DNA from: Gammaproteobacteria bacterium
GTDB lineage: Bacteria; Pseudomonadota; Gammaproteobacteria; Arenicellales; DRJH01
NCBI GenBank assembly: GCA_011052285.1
Contig: DRJH01000264.1
Location: forward strand, 1 to 10,488
Direction of reading: 5' to 3'
Length of the DNA stretch: 10,488 bases
Position 1 is the stretch's first letter. Every line of letters starts with the position of its first letter. The notes under the pieces were generated by a model that saw nothing but the letters and a program-made list of their open reading frames with translations, was not told the DNA's origin and did no database searches. This document shows positions 1 through 7,213 of the stretch, in pieces. The translations under genes and the position numbers were made by a program.

Positions 1-61
1 AGGGGGAAATCTGGCCAAAGTCAGCTTTTCCGCAGTAGGTTCTCTATTCTCGGACAGCCTC
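1..61 (-). repeat. Small dispersed repeat, copy A (cut by window edge)
   Basis: Read on the minus strand, the sequence directly after the dsbB TAG stop (64-62) is GAGGCTGTCCGAGAATAGAG, continuing towards position 1. Its first 40 or so bases align with the minus-strand reading of 2296 downwards. The shared core is CTGT(C/T)CGAGAATAGA, then a CCT(A/G)CT block, an A-run and a TGAC/ACTT block. The far end of this copy cannot be defined inside the window. There is no ORF here. It could be a REP-like or miniature inverted-repeat element, or part of the dsbB 3' end and terminator. The similarity between copies is seen directly; the nature of the element is inference. Confidence 0.55.
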
Positions 62-610
62 CTAAGCCCCTGGTTTACGTAATGTCACAGCCACCGTCAA
101 GGCTGCACTTAACAGCAGCATCAGTACCGAAATCACCATCAAGGCTTCCGCGGTAGTAATCCCGAATAGCAGAACCGGTGTATAACCACAGGAAGCTTGT
201 ACCTTGAACACGGTGGGCCACCATTGCTCCAGCGCCAACCAGCTTGGCAAGCCCAAATCAAAATTGCAATCCCCCATGACCCAACCGCGTTCGGTACCAA
301 GCAATAGATAGGAGCGCTCAACCAAACCGGCCATGACCAAGGTAAACAGCAGCTGTCCCAGTATCGACAGAACGCGCCGCCGGCAGGCCAGAACCATCAA
401 TAAAGCAATCAGAACCGCAACCACTAGCCAGACCCGCACCTGGATACAGAGCACACAGGGTTCATATTCCAGCACATACTGGTAGTACAGTGCACCTCCT
501 TCACTGATCAGGGCAAATAACAACAGCGTCAACCAATAGCCACGGCTACGTCCCAGCTTCGCCAGGTTGTGCAGCCAGTCGAGGCTACCGTCAGGACGAA
601 ACCGAATCAT
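62..610 (-). CDS. dsbB: DsbB family disulfide bond formation protein
   Basis: Inner-membrane quinone reductase that reoxidises periplasmic DsbA and passes the electrons to ubiquinone or menaquinone. The 182-residue product has four likely membrane helices, at about 27-47, 60-77, 83-103 and 147-175. The first periplasmic loop carries the CxxC pair (C52-V-L-C55), followed by R59 at the spacing of the quinone-site arginine R48 of E. coli DsbB. The second loop carries C115 and C141, 26 residues apart exactly as C104 and C130 of E. coli, with the typical LGLPSW and FKVQASC surroundings. All four redox cysteines are present, so the enzyme should be active. The ATG at 610 has a strong G-rich Shine-Dalgarno sequence (GGAGG, spacing 5). 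The gene lies 58 bp after the 174-residue gene and is probably co-transcribed with it. No dsbA is in the window. The stop codon abuts repeat copy A. Confidence 0.95.
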   Translation of the reverse strand: MIRFRPDGSLDWLHNLAKLGRSRGYWLTLLLFALISEGGALYYQYVLEYEPCVLCIQVRVWLVVAVLIALLMVLACRRRVLSILGQLLFTLVMAGLVERSYLLLGTERGWVMGDCNFDLGLPSWLALEQWWPTVFKVQASCGYTPVLLFGITTAEALMVISVLMLLLSAALTVAVTLRKPGA

Positions 611-668
611 TCACCCCTCCCCCCTGTTGTAGTCAGTTCTTGCACCGCCCGGACTCCCATTTCCCCTC

Positions 669-1193
669 TCACCGACCCACCCTCTCTGGACTTGACTCAC
701 CATCCGGGCACCAGATGGAGCCATCAATACGGCCGGTTTCCCGACTCCACACCAGTCGTCCCAGGCGGCGAAATTTACTCACGGACAATACCCCTTTGGC
801 GCGCCGCTTTGCCGAGGTCTCCGCAGCCGCCTCCTCGATGACCTGACGCACGGCAATAAACATTTCTGTAGCTTCGAACAACGGATCCATCAACACCAGT
901 ACGGCCCCATCCCAAGGTTTTTGCAGACGCAATTGGCCAACCCGCTGATTAACCTTCTCAGGGTCAAAAATAACCCGCCCACGAATTTGCAAGCGCTGTG
1001 CGGGCTGTTCACGACTGAGTGCATCGTAACCGCAATTGGGATCCTCCGTCAGCACCAGATTCAGTTGGCTAGCTGCATCATAACGGGCCAATTCGGCACT
1101 GATGCCCGGCAAGGATTTGCCTGTTGATTGGTAGTAGTCACGTGCCAACTGCCGGGCCTGCACAATCAAATGACCTACCTCATATACCCCCAC
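669..1193 (-). CDS. Conserved-type hypothetical protein, 174 aa
   Basis: Soluble protein without signal peptide or membrane helix. I do not recognise a characterised function. The sequence resembles, from memory, a family of uncharacterised bacterial proteins with the order YEVGHLI, a helix with E..A..L, GYDA, (L)QIKGR, WD..LLVL, and a C-terminal LSVSKF..LG.L.W. Here these are residues 4-10, 34-47, 56-59, 68-72, 94-102 and 136-149. The helical Glu (E34), D57 and Q69-x-R71 are arranged like a PD-(D/E)xK nuclease core, but the catalytic Lys would be Arg, so activity is doubtful. The start is the GTG at 1193, chosen because a GGAG lies 6 bases upstream and because the N-terminal motif begins only a few residues later. 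It is the first gene of a probable two-gene unit with dsbB, and divergent from the diesterase gene. The C-terminal tail after residue 160 is rich in polar residues and may be non-conserved. Confidence 0.8.
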   Translation of the reverse strand: MGVYEVGHLIVQARQLARDYYQSTGKSLPGISAELARYDAASQLNLVLTEDPNCGYDALSREQPAQRLQIRGRVIFDPEKVNQRVGQLRLQKPWDGAVLVLMDPLFEATEMFIAVRQVIEEAAAETSAKRRAKGVLSVSKFRRLGRLVWSRETGRIDGSIWCPDGESSPERVGR

Positions 1194-1230
1194 AGATCAC
1201 TCCGGTTCTGTCTGTCCATCGGTAACCTAC

Positions 1231-1261
1231 ACTATACCATTGCTGAACACTTCATTTACAA
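1231..1261 (-). promoter_or_regulatory. Candidate sigma70 promoter for the 174-aa gene and dsbB
   Basis: On the minus strand, TATAGT (1236-1231) is preceded by TGG, giving an extended -10 (TGGTATAGT). A TTGTAA lies at 1261-1256 as a possible -35. The spacer is 19 bp, longer than ideal, but an extended -10 tolerates this. Transcription would start near 1224, leaving about 30 nt before the GTG at 1193. On the opposite strand, TACAAT (1257-1262) could be a -10 for the diesterase gene, but its -35 is poor. The assignment rests on motif matching only. Confidence 0.4.
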
Positions 1262-1293
1262 TCATCACTCTCCCACAACCCTGATCAAGCACG

Positions 1294-2235
1294 ATGGAAT
1301 CTATTCCCTACATAGCAATTCACGGCCACCGTGGTGCACGTGGCTTACGCCCGGAAAATACCCTGCCGGCGTTTGCTACCGCGCTATCGATCGGGGTTGA
1401 TGCGCTGGAGCTGGATATTGCGATTACGGCCGACCAAAAAGTGGTGATCGCACATGATCGATTGCTGAATCCAGCACTGCTCCGCAGGCCCGATGGCCAA
1501 CGCTATCCAGATGGTACAACCCGGATAGCCGATATGACCCTGCACGATCTGCAGACACTGGACTGTGGCCGACTGGATCCTGACAGTGACTATGCCCGTG
1601 ACTGGCCACAGCAACAGGCCGTGGATGGTGCCTGGATCCCCGAACTGCGTGAACTGGTCGCACTGGTTCACAAGGCTAAAAATAGCACAGTATTGTTTAA
1701 TATCGAAATCAAAACCTCACCTCTGACACCCTGGGAAAGCTGGCCGGTAGAAGCCTATGTGGATCGCCTGCTGGAGGAGATCTACCTGCTCGGTATCGAC
1801 CGGCGCAGTTTGCTGCAAAGTTTCGACTGGCGCGCCCTGCAGCGGGTCCAACATCTTGCACCAGGCATTCCAACCGGCTACCTGAGTGTGCAACAACCCT
1901 GGTTTAACAGTGTCGAGGCCGCGCGCAATTGCAACTCACCCTGGCTTGCCGGCCTCAAAAAAAGCCACACTATCGACCTGCCGGAATGGGTGCATCAAGC
2001 CGGTGGCAGCTACTGGGCACCTTATTTCGGCGACATTAATGGGGAACTTATCGCACGAACGCATGCCAAAGGGTTACGGCTGGCGGTCTGGTCGGTCAAT
2101 CGCGAAGTGGATCAACAACGAATGCTTGACCTGGGACCGAATATGATCATTACCGATTACCCCGATCGCCTACGCCGGCTGTTGCAAGACCGTAGCATTG
2201 CACTGGCCACACCCACACCGATTGGTAGCCGCTAG
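1294..2235 (+). CDS. Glycerophosphodiester phosphodiesterase (GDPD family)
   Basis: Hydrolyses glycerophosphodiesters (deacylated phospholipids) to glycerol 3-phosphate and an alcohol. The 313-residue TIM-barrel protein shows the GDPD signature in order: HRGARG (12-17), with the following PENT supplying E21-N22; E39-L-D41 metal ligands; H54-D55; IPEL near 115-118; E138-I-K140; and the C-terminal AVWSVN (264-269) with IITDYPDRL (285-293). H12, E39, D41, H54 and E138 match the expected catalytic and metal-binding set. There is no signal peptide, so it is most likely a cytoplasmic, UgpQ-like enzyme rather than a periplasmic GlpQ. The ATG at 1294 is forced: an in-frame TGA lies at 1282-1284 and the catalytic motif begins at residue 12. 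The Shine-Dalgarno sequence is weak. The gene appears to be monocistronic, because a repeat element and a separate leader follow it. The substrate head group cannot be predicted. Confidence 0.93.
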   Translation: MESIPYIAIHGHRGARGLRPENTLPAFATALSIGVDALELDIAITADQKVVIAHDRLLNPALLRRPDGQRYPDGTTRIADMTLHDLQTLDCGRLDPDSDYARDWPQQQAVDGAWIPELRELVALVHKAKNSTVLFNIEIKTSPLTPWESWPVEAYVDRLLEEIYLLGIDRRSLLQSFDWRALQRVQHLAPGIPTGYLSVQQPWFNSVEAARNCNSPWLAGLKKSHTIDLPEWVHQAGGSYWAPYFGDINGELIARTHAKGLRLAVWSVNREVDQQRMLDLGPNMIITDYPDRLRRLLQDRSIALATPTPIGSR

Positions 2236-2300
2236 GAGCCTGTCCGAGAGTTAGAAGTCGTCATTTTTTGTAGCAGGCTCTTCTATTCTCGAACAGTTTC
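2236..2300. repeat. Palindromic repeat element, copy B
   Basis: The element begins at the base after the diesterase TAG. Its left arm (2240-2257, CTGTCCGAGAGTTAGAAG) is an imperfect inverted copy of its right arm (2280-2296, CTTCTATTCTCGAACAG), with 15 of about 18 positions pairing around a 22-nt middle. A second, mutually exclusive pairing is GAGCCTG (2236-2242) with CAGGCTC (2274-2280). Read on the minus strand from 2296, it aligns with copy A at the window start. There is no ORF. It may be a miniature inverted-repeat or REP-like element. It could also act as a terminator-like structure for the diesterase gene, although there is no U-run directly after the stem. The repeat and symmetry are seen directly; function is inference. 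Confidence 0.6.
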
Positions 2301-2316
2301 CCAAATCGAACAAACG

Positions 2317-2355
2317 GCAGCTCCTATTACCAGCTGCTGTCGAAATACTGGTAAT
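2317..2355. promoter_or_regulatory. Overlapping inverted repeats ahead of the ABC operon
   Basis: Two perfect inverted repeats overlap. ATTACCAG (2326-2333) pairs with CTGGTAAT (2348-2355); the arm centres are 22 bp apart, about two helical turns, as for a dimeric regulator. GCAGCT (2317-2322) pairs with AGCTGC (2332-2337). They share 2332-2333, so as RNA hairpins they exclude each other. They lie 40-78 bp upstream of the operon ATG. A weak extended -10-like TGCTAAGGT follows at 2359-2367, which would place the repeat over the -35 region. No regulator gene is adjacent. This is an operator candidate by position and symmetry only. Confidence 0.35.
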
Positions 2356-2394
2356 CCGTGCTAAGGTAGCAGATCGGCCCACAGGGAGGAACGG

Positions 2395-4272
2395 ATGGAC
2401 CCATTACTGGCTATTGATGATTTGCACGTGGAGTTTGCTATTCACAATAGCAAACTACAGGCCTTGCGTGGGGTCAGTTTCGATATTCCACCCGGACAAA
2501 CCGTGGCCTTGGTGGGCGAATCAGGGTCAGGAAAATCAGTAACTGCACAGGCCATCATGGGCTTGCTGCCGGACAACGCCCACATCACCGGCGGCCAGAT
2601 CCAGTTTGCCAATAATAACCAGAAAATACTGGATATTGCCGCGCTGCCACAGGACAGTCGGGCCATGCAGGATATCCGTGGCGGCCAGATCTCGATGATT
2701 TTCCAGGAACCGATGGTGTCCCTGTCCCCGGTCCACACCATCGGTGATCAGGTTAGTGAGGCACTGTTTCTACATCGAGAGATCGCGCACCAACAAGGTC
2801 TGCAGCTGACCCGGGACATGCTCGATATGGTTGGCTTCCCGGACCCAGACCGGGCTATGAAAACCTATTCCTTCGAATTGTCCGGTGGCATGCGCCAGCG
2901 TGCCATGCTGGCCATGGCCCTGGTCTGCCGACCGGCATTGTTGATCGCCGACGAGCCAACTACTGCACTGGATGTGTCGATCCAGGCACAAATCCTGATG
3001 TTGCTCAAAAAACTGCAGGCCGAACTCAATATGGCCGTGCTGTTGATCACCCATGACCTGGGGGTTGTTGCCAATCTTGCTGATGAAGTGGTCGTTATGT
3101 ATCAAGGACAAATCCTGGAGCGAGGTACCCTCAAAGCCCTGTTTACCACCCCCTCTCATCCCTATCTCAAGGCCCTGTTCGCTGCAGTCCCCCGTCTGGA
3201 TATCGGGCCGGAACAGCGATTACAATCGGTACACCCGATCGACTACGACATCCATGCATTAAAACAGGATCATGACCCCAGGTCAGAGGCGCAAAACTCA
3301 CTCCCGCATCTCCAGGTTACAGGACTGTACAAAACCTTTTATGCCCATCAGCAGGGTTGGTTTCGGCGTGCTGCCAAAGCCAACCCGGCAGTCATTGATG
3401 TCAGTTTTAAGATTGCCCGCGGTGAGAGCTTCGGCCTGGTCGGTGAAAGTGGTTGTGGGAAAACCACATTAAGCAAAATGCTGATGCGCGCCCTGAAGCC
3501 GGACCAGGGCTCGGTGCTCTACAATGACCACGGTCAGCAGCGGGATATTTATGCCCTCGATAACCGTGAGTTGTTGCGCCTGCGCCGCTGCATGCAACTG
3601 ATCTTTCAGGACCCATTCAGCTCGCTGAATCCGCGCATGACCGTATTTGATCTGATCCGCGAACCGCTGGTCATTCACAAAATCGGTGACAAGGCCTACC
3701 ACGCTGAAATGGCCAAGTCGCTAATGCATATGGTTGGCCTGGACCCGCGTTACCTGCGTCGCTATCCGCACAGTTTTTCCGGTGGCCAGCGGCAGCGCAT
3801 CGGTATTGCCCGGGCACTGGCCTTAAAACCGGAACTGATTATCTGTGACGAACCGGTTTCGGCCCTGGATGTCTCAATCCAGGCACAAATTCTGAATCTA
3901 CTCAAGGATTTGCAGCAGGAATTGGGCTTGAGTTATTTGTTCATCTCCCACAATCTGGCGGTAATCCATTATGTGGCACAACGCATCGCCGTGATGTGCC
4001 AGGGCCAACTGGTCGAAATTGCCAGCCGTGAACAGCTGTTTGCCAAACCTCTGCATCCTTACACCCAGGCACTACTGAGTGCAGTACCGATTCCCGACTT
4101 GACACAACCTCTGGATTTCCATCGCATCATGGATGGACGGGCCTCCAAACCACAGTCCTGGCCTGCACCCTATACCGTCAACCCCGGGCAGAAGACGATG
4201 CTGCAGGAAGTGGAACCGCAACACTGGGTACGCCAGGTGAGTGATTCCGTACCACAACGGGCCCAAGCATGA
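2395..4272 (+). CDS. ABC importer ATPase with two fused nucleotide-binding domains (Dpp/Opp type)
   Basis: ATPase subunit of a peptide-type ABC importer, on the cytoplasmic face of the inner membrane. The 625-residue protein fuses the DppD-like and DppF-like halves. Domain 1: Walker A GESGSGKS (41-48), Q-loop Q104, signature LSGGMRQR (162-169), Walker B LLIADE (182-187), H-loop H220, then the HPY motif (255-257) of the oligopeptide-transporter C-terminal region. Domain 2: Walker A GESGCGKT (350-357), Q405, FSGGQRQR (461-468), LIICDE (481-486), H519, and HPYTQALLSAVP (554-565). Both halves have all catalytic motifs, so both sites should hydrolyse ATP. The ATG at 2395 follows a strong GGGAGG (2384-2389, spacing 5). 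It is the first gene of the operon and overlaps the next by 4 bp (ATGA). The fusion resembles YejF in architecture, but the partner binding protein is not YejA-like, so I give no symbol. Confidence 0.95.
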   Translation: MDPLLAIDDLHVEFAIHNSKLQALRGVSFDIPPGQTVALVGESGSGKSVTAQAIMGLLPDNAHITGGQIQFANNNQKILDIAALPQDSRAMQDIRGGQISMIFQEPMVSLSPVHTIGDQVSEALFLHREIAHQQGLQLTRDMLDMVGFPDPDRAMKTYSFELSGGMRQRAMLAMALVCRPALLIADEPTTALDVSIQAQILMLLKKLQAELNMAVLLITHDLGVVANLADEVVVMYQGQILERGTLKALFTTPSHPYLKALFAAVPRLDIGPEQRLQSVHPIDYDIHALKQDHDPRSEAQNSLPHLQVTGLYKTFYAHQQGWFRRAAKANPAVIDVSFKIARGESFGLVGESGCGKTTLSKMLMRALKPDQGSVLYNDHGQQRDIYALDNRELLRLRRCMQLIFQDPFSSLNPRMTVFDLIREPLVIHKIGDKAYHAEMAKSLMHMVGLDPRYLRRYPHSFSGGQRQRIGIARALALKPELIICDEPVSALDVSIQAQILNLLKDLQQELGLSYLFISHNLAVIHYVAQRIAVMCQGQLVEIASREQLFAKPLHPYTQALLSAVPIPDLTQPLDFHRIMDGRASKPQSWPAPYTVNPGQKTMLQEVEPQHWVRQVSDSVPQRAQA

Positions 4273-6215
4273 AGCTGCACAGGCTCGCTGCCCTGCTGCT
4301 TGCGACACCACTGGTGACTACCTGGCAAATCGCCACCGCACAGGTCCACTATCTCGAACCCCCGGTGCTGCAGGCCCGGGTCAAGGCCGGTACGCTACCA
4401 CCAATCGCACAACGATTACCCCACCAGCCACGCCTTATTGTCATGAACGGGAAGAATAAACAACCGGGCCGCTACGGCGGCACCCTGCGACTGCTGATGG
4501 GTAAGGCCAAGGATATCCGCAGATTAGTGATCTATGGCTATGCCCGGCTGGTTACCATGGAGGAAAACTTCGAGTTGGCTCCCGACCTGGTGCAAAGCGT
4601 CGAGGTCAAAGACAACAAAACCTTTACCTTCCATCTGCGGCCCGGCCATCGCTGGTCAGATGGGCAACCCTTTACCAGCGAGGCTTTTCGTTATTTCTGG
4701 GAAGACGTGGCCAACAACAAGGATTTATATCCCTTTGGCCCGCCGCGGGTTCTGAAAATCGATGGTGAATACCCGACAGTCACCTTTCCCGATCTGTACA
4801 CCGTACGCTACCACTGGAGCCGTCCCAACCCCTATTTCCTACCGGCACTAGCGGCAGCACGACCACTTTTTATCTACCGCCCGGGCCATTACCTAAAACA
4901 GTTCCATCCCCGTTATACCGATGCCGCCACTCTGGCAAAAAAAGTCAAGGCGGCCGGCACCCGCAACTGGGCCGGATTACACCACCGCAAAGACCGGATG
5001 TATAAATTCAGCAACCCGGATCTGCCCACGCTGCAGCCATGGGTGAATACCACCCGCCCCCCTTCGGAATACTTTGTCTTTGTCCGCAATCCCTATTTTC
5101 ATCGTGTTGACGTCAACCACCGGCAGTTGCCCTATATCGACCGGGTCACGATCAGCATCAGCAGCCCGTCTTTAACGCCGACCAAGACCGGTGCCGGGGC
5201 CTCCGATCTGCAGGCCCGCTATCTGCGACTGGACAATTACACCTTCCTCAAAGCCGCCGAACGGCGCAATCATTTCCATGTCCGGCTATGGCGCAAGGCC
5301 CTCGGCGCACAAGTGGCGCTGTTACCCAATCTGAGCAGCTCCGACCCGGTGTGGCGACATTTGGTACGCGATGTGCGCTTCCGCCGGGCCTTGTCACTGG
5401 CCATCAACCGCCACGAAATCAATCAGGTCATCTACTTCGGCCTGGCCCAGGAGTCCGCCAATACCGTACTGCCGCAGTCCCCGTTATACCGCCCGGCCTA
5501 CCAGCAGGCCTATGCCCGCTTTGATCTGAAAAAAGCCAATCAACTGCTGGATGAAATTGGCCTTACCCACCACGATGACCGCGGTATCCGCCTGCTACCC
5601 GATGGCCGGCCGCTGGAGATTATTCTGCAGACATCTGGCGAGAGTACCGAGGAAACCGATGTTCTGGAACTGGTCACCGACAGTTGGCGACAGGTGGGCA
5701 TCAAGCTCTTTATCAAACCGTCGCAACGTGAGGTATTTCGGGAGCGGGTATTTTCCGGCAGCGCTATGATGTCGGTCTGGTCCGGCCTCGATAACGCCCT
5801 GCCCAATGCCGATACCAGTCCCGAGGAACTGGCCCCAACCGCTCAGAATCAACTGCAATGGCCCAAGTGGGGCCAGTACTATGAAACCGGTGGCAAAGCT
5901 GGCGAGGCCGTGGATTTGCCAGCTGCTGCCCGCCTGCAGGCATTGAATCAGCAATGGCGTAAGACCACCGATCGGGTACAGCGAAAAAAAATCTGGCAAC
6001 AAATGCTGACCATCTACGCTGCTCAGGTCTTCACCATCGGCATCGTCCGCGGAGTGCCACAACCTGTGGTTGTCAATGACGATTTGCGCAATGTACCGGT
6101 CGAAGGATTGTTCAGCTGGGCTCCGGGTGCCTACTTTGGTCTCTATAAACCGGATACTTTCTGGTTCGACAGGCCACCCACTGTGACCACAAAGAACATA
6201 CAGGGAGAGGGGTGA
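4269..6215 (+). CDS. Periplasmic substrate-binding protein, family 5 (peptide/Opp type)
   Basis: Captures the ligand in the periplasm and delivers it to the permeases. The 648-residue precursor has a Sec signal peptide: K2 and R5, a hydrophobic core at 7-19, and probable cleavage after ATA (22-24). No lipobox cysteine follows, so it should be soluble rather than a lipoprotein. The mature N-terminus carries the LPP(I/V)..RLP stretch (43-51) and YGGTLR (69-74), hallmarks of a long SBP_bac_5 subfamily. The family core includes FHLRPGHRWSDGQPFT (121-136), RNPYF (273-277), DVRFRRALSLAINR (368-381) and the terminal YKPDTFWF (626-633). The protein lacks the N-terminal pattern of E. coli YejA, which argues against a microcin C transporter. 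The ligand is unknown; peptides or other large oligomers are possible. It overlaps the ATPase gene by 4 bp and the permease start by 1 bp (TGATG). Confidence 0.92.
   Translation: MKLHRLAALLLATPLVTTWQIATAQVHYLEPPVLQARVKAGTLPPIAQRLPHQPRLIVMNGKNKQPGRYGGTLRLLMGKAKDIRRLVIYGYARLVTMEENFELAPDLVQSVEVKDNKTFTFHLRPGHRWSDGQPFTSEAFRYFWEDVANNKDLYPFGPPRVLKIDGEYPTVTFPDLYTVRYHWSRPNPYFLPALAAARPLFIYRPGHYLKQFHPRYTDAATLAKKVKAAGTRNWAGLHHRKDRMYKFSNPDLPTLQPWVNTTRPPSEYFVFVRNPYFHRVDVNHRQLPYIDRVTISISSPSLTPTKTGAGASDLQARYLRLDNYTFLKAAERRNHFHVRLWRKALGAQVALLPNLSSSDPVWRHLVRDVRFRRALSLAINRHEINQVIYFGLAQESANTVLPQSPLYRPAYQQAYARFDLKKANQLLDEIGLTHHDDRGIRLLPDGRPLEIILQTSGESTEETDVLELVTDSWRQVGIKLFIKPSQREVFRERVFSGSAMMSVWSGLDNALPNADTSPEELAPTAQNQLQWPKWGQYYETGGKAGEAVDLPAAARLQALNQQWRKTTDRVQRKKIWQQMLTIYAAQVFTIGIVRGVPQPVVVNDDLRNVPVEGLFSWAPGAYFGLYKPDTFWFDRPPTVTTKNIQGEG
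6203..6207 (+). promoter_or_regulatory. Shine-Dalgarno that decides the first permease start
   Basis: GGGAG at 6203-6207 lies 7 bases before ATG 6215 but only 4 before the in-frame GTG 6212. The ATG is therefore preferred. This gives a TGATG stop/start overlap with the binding-protein gene, typical of translational coupling. Confidence 0.6.
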
Positions 6216-7213
6216 TGCTGCACTATATTATCAAACGGGTGCTGTTGATGATCCCTACCCTGTTGGTCATCAGCATGGTCACCTTTGCCATTATCCAGGC
6301 CCCACCCGGCGATTACCTGGAAAGCTATATTGCTGAACTCGAATCTCAGGGCGAATCGGTGGACAAGGACAAAATCGCCTTCCTGCGCCAGCAATACGGT
6401 CTCGACAAACCTCTCGTCCAGCAATATGTGCACTGGCTAGGTGGCATCCTGCAGGGCGATTTCGGCTATTCCTTCGAATTTGACATGCCAGTGTCCAAGG
6501 TGGTTGGCAACCGCATGCAGCTTACGGTGCTGGTCTCGGTCGCGACCATTTTTTTTACCTGGCTGATCGCTTTCCCCATCGGCATTTATTCGGCCACCCA
6601 TCAATACAGCTGGGGGGATTATGGCCTGACTTTCCTCGGCTTCCTCGGTCTGGCCACCCCGAACTTCCTGCTCGCCCTGGTAATGCTGTACTTTGCCAAT
6701 GTCTATTTTGGCACCTCGATCGGGGGCCTGATGGCCGAACAATACATCGGTCAGCCCTGGAGTTGGGACAAGCTCAGTTCGGTGCTCCAGCATCTGTGGA
6801 TTCCCGTGGTAGTCATCGGCACGTCCGGGACTGCCGGCATGATCCGTCGACTACGAGCCAACCTGCTCGATGAATTGCAAAAGCAGTATGTCATTACCGC
6901 CCGTGCCAAGGGTCTGCCACGGGCCAAACTGATTCTCAAATACCCGTTACGCCTGGCCCTGAACTTTTTTATTGCCGACATCGGCGCCGTTTTGCCAAGC
7001 ATTATCTCCGGTGCCGAGATCACTGCGGTGGTGCTGTCTCTGCCCACTACGGGGCCAATGATGCTCAATGCGCTGCAAAGCCAGGACATGTATCTGGCCG
7101 GTTCCTTTCTGATGTTTCTGTCCACACTAACCGTTGTGGGCGTACTGGTGTCCGATCTGGCGCTGACCCTGCTCGACCCCAGGATTCGACTACAGGGAGG
7201 GCATCAGCGATGA
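6215..7213 (+). CDS. ABC importer permease 1 (DppB/OppB type)
   Basis: Inner-membrane channel subunit that pairs with the second permease. The 332-residue protein starts with the typical MLHYIIKRVLLMIP and a first helix at about 9-28, followed by the PPGDYL periplasmic segment (30-35) common in this permease group. Next come the YGLDKP (61-66) and GDFGYSF (81-87) motifs, and further helices at about 104-126, 138-164, 192-210, 252-275 and 295-320. The EAA loop that docks on the ATPase is at about 224-246, with the A..KG core in ARAKGLP (229-235). The end DPRIR (321-325) is standard. I prefer ATG 6215 over GTG 6212 because of Shine-Dalgarno spacing. The stop overlaps the next gene by 4 bp (ATGA). 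Length and topology are normal for the family. Confidence 0.94.
   Translation: MLHYIIKRVLLMIPTLLVISMVTFAIIQAPPGDYLESYIAELESQGESVDKDKIAFLRQQYGLDKPLVQQYVHWLGGILQGDFGYSFEFDMPVSKVVGNRMQLTVLVSVATIFFTWLIAFPIGIYSATHQYSWGDYGLTFLGFLGLATPNFLLALVMLYFANVYFGTSIGGLMAEQYIGQPWSWDKLSSVLQHLWIPVVVIGTSGTAGMIRRLRANLLDELQKQYVITARAKGLPRAKLILKYPLRLALNFFIADIGAVLPSIISGAEITAVVLSLPTTGPMMLNALQSQDMYLAGSFLMFLSTLTVVGVLVSDLALTLLDPRIRLQGGHQR

Noticed and set aside
569..846. Plus-strand reading frames over the dsbB / 174-aa gene junction
   Set aside because: They lie opposite supported genes, overlap each other in different frames, are rich in Pro, Arg and Ser, and show no recognisable domain or ribosome-binding site.
5540..6062. 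Long minus-strand frames opposite the binding-protein gene
   Set aside because: They are antisense to a well-supported gene, have low-complexity composition and no family resemblance.
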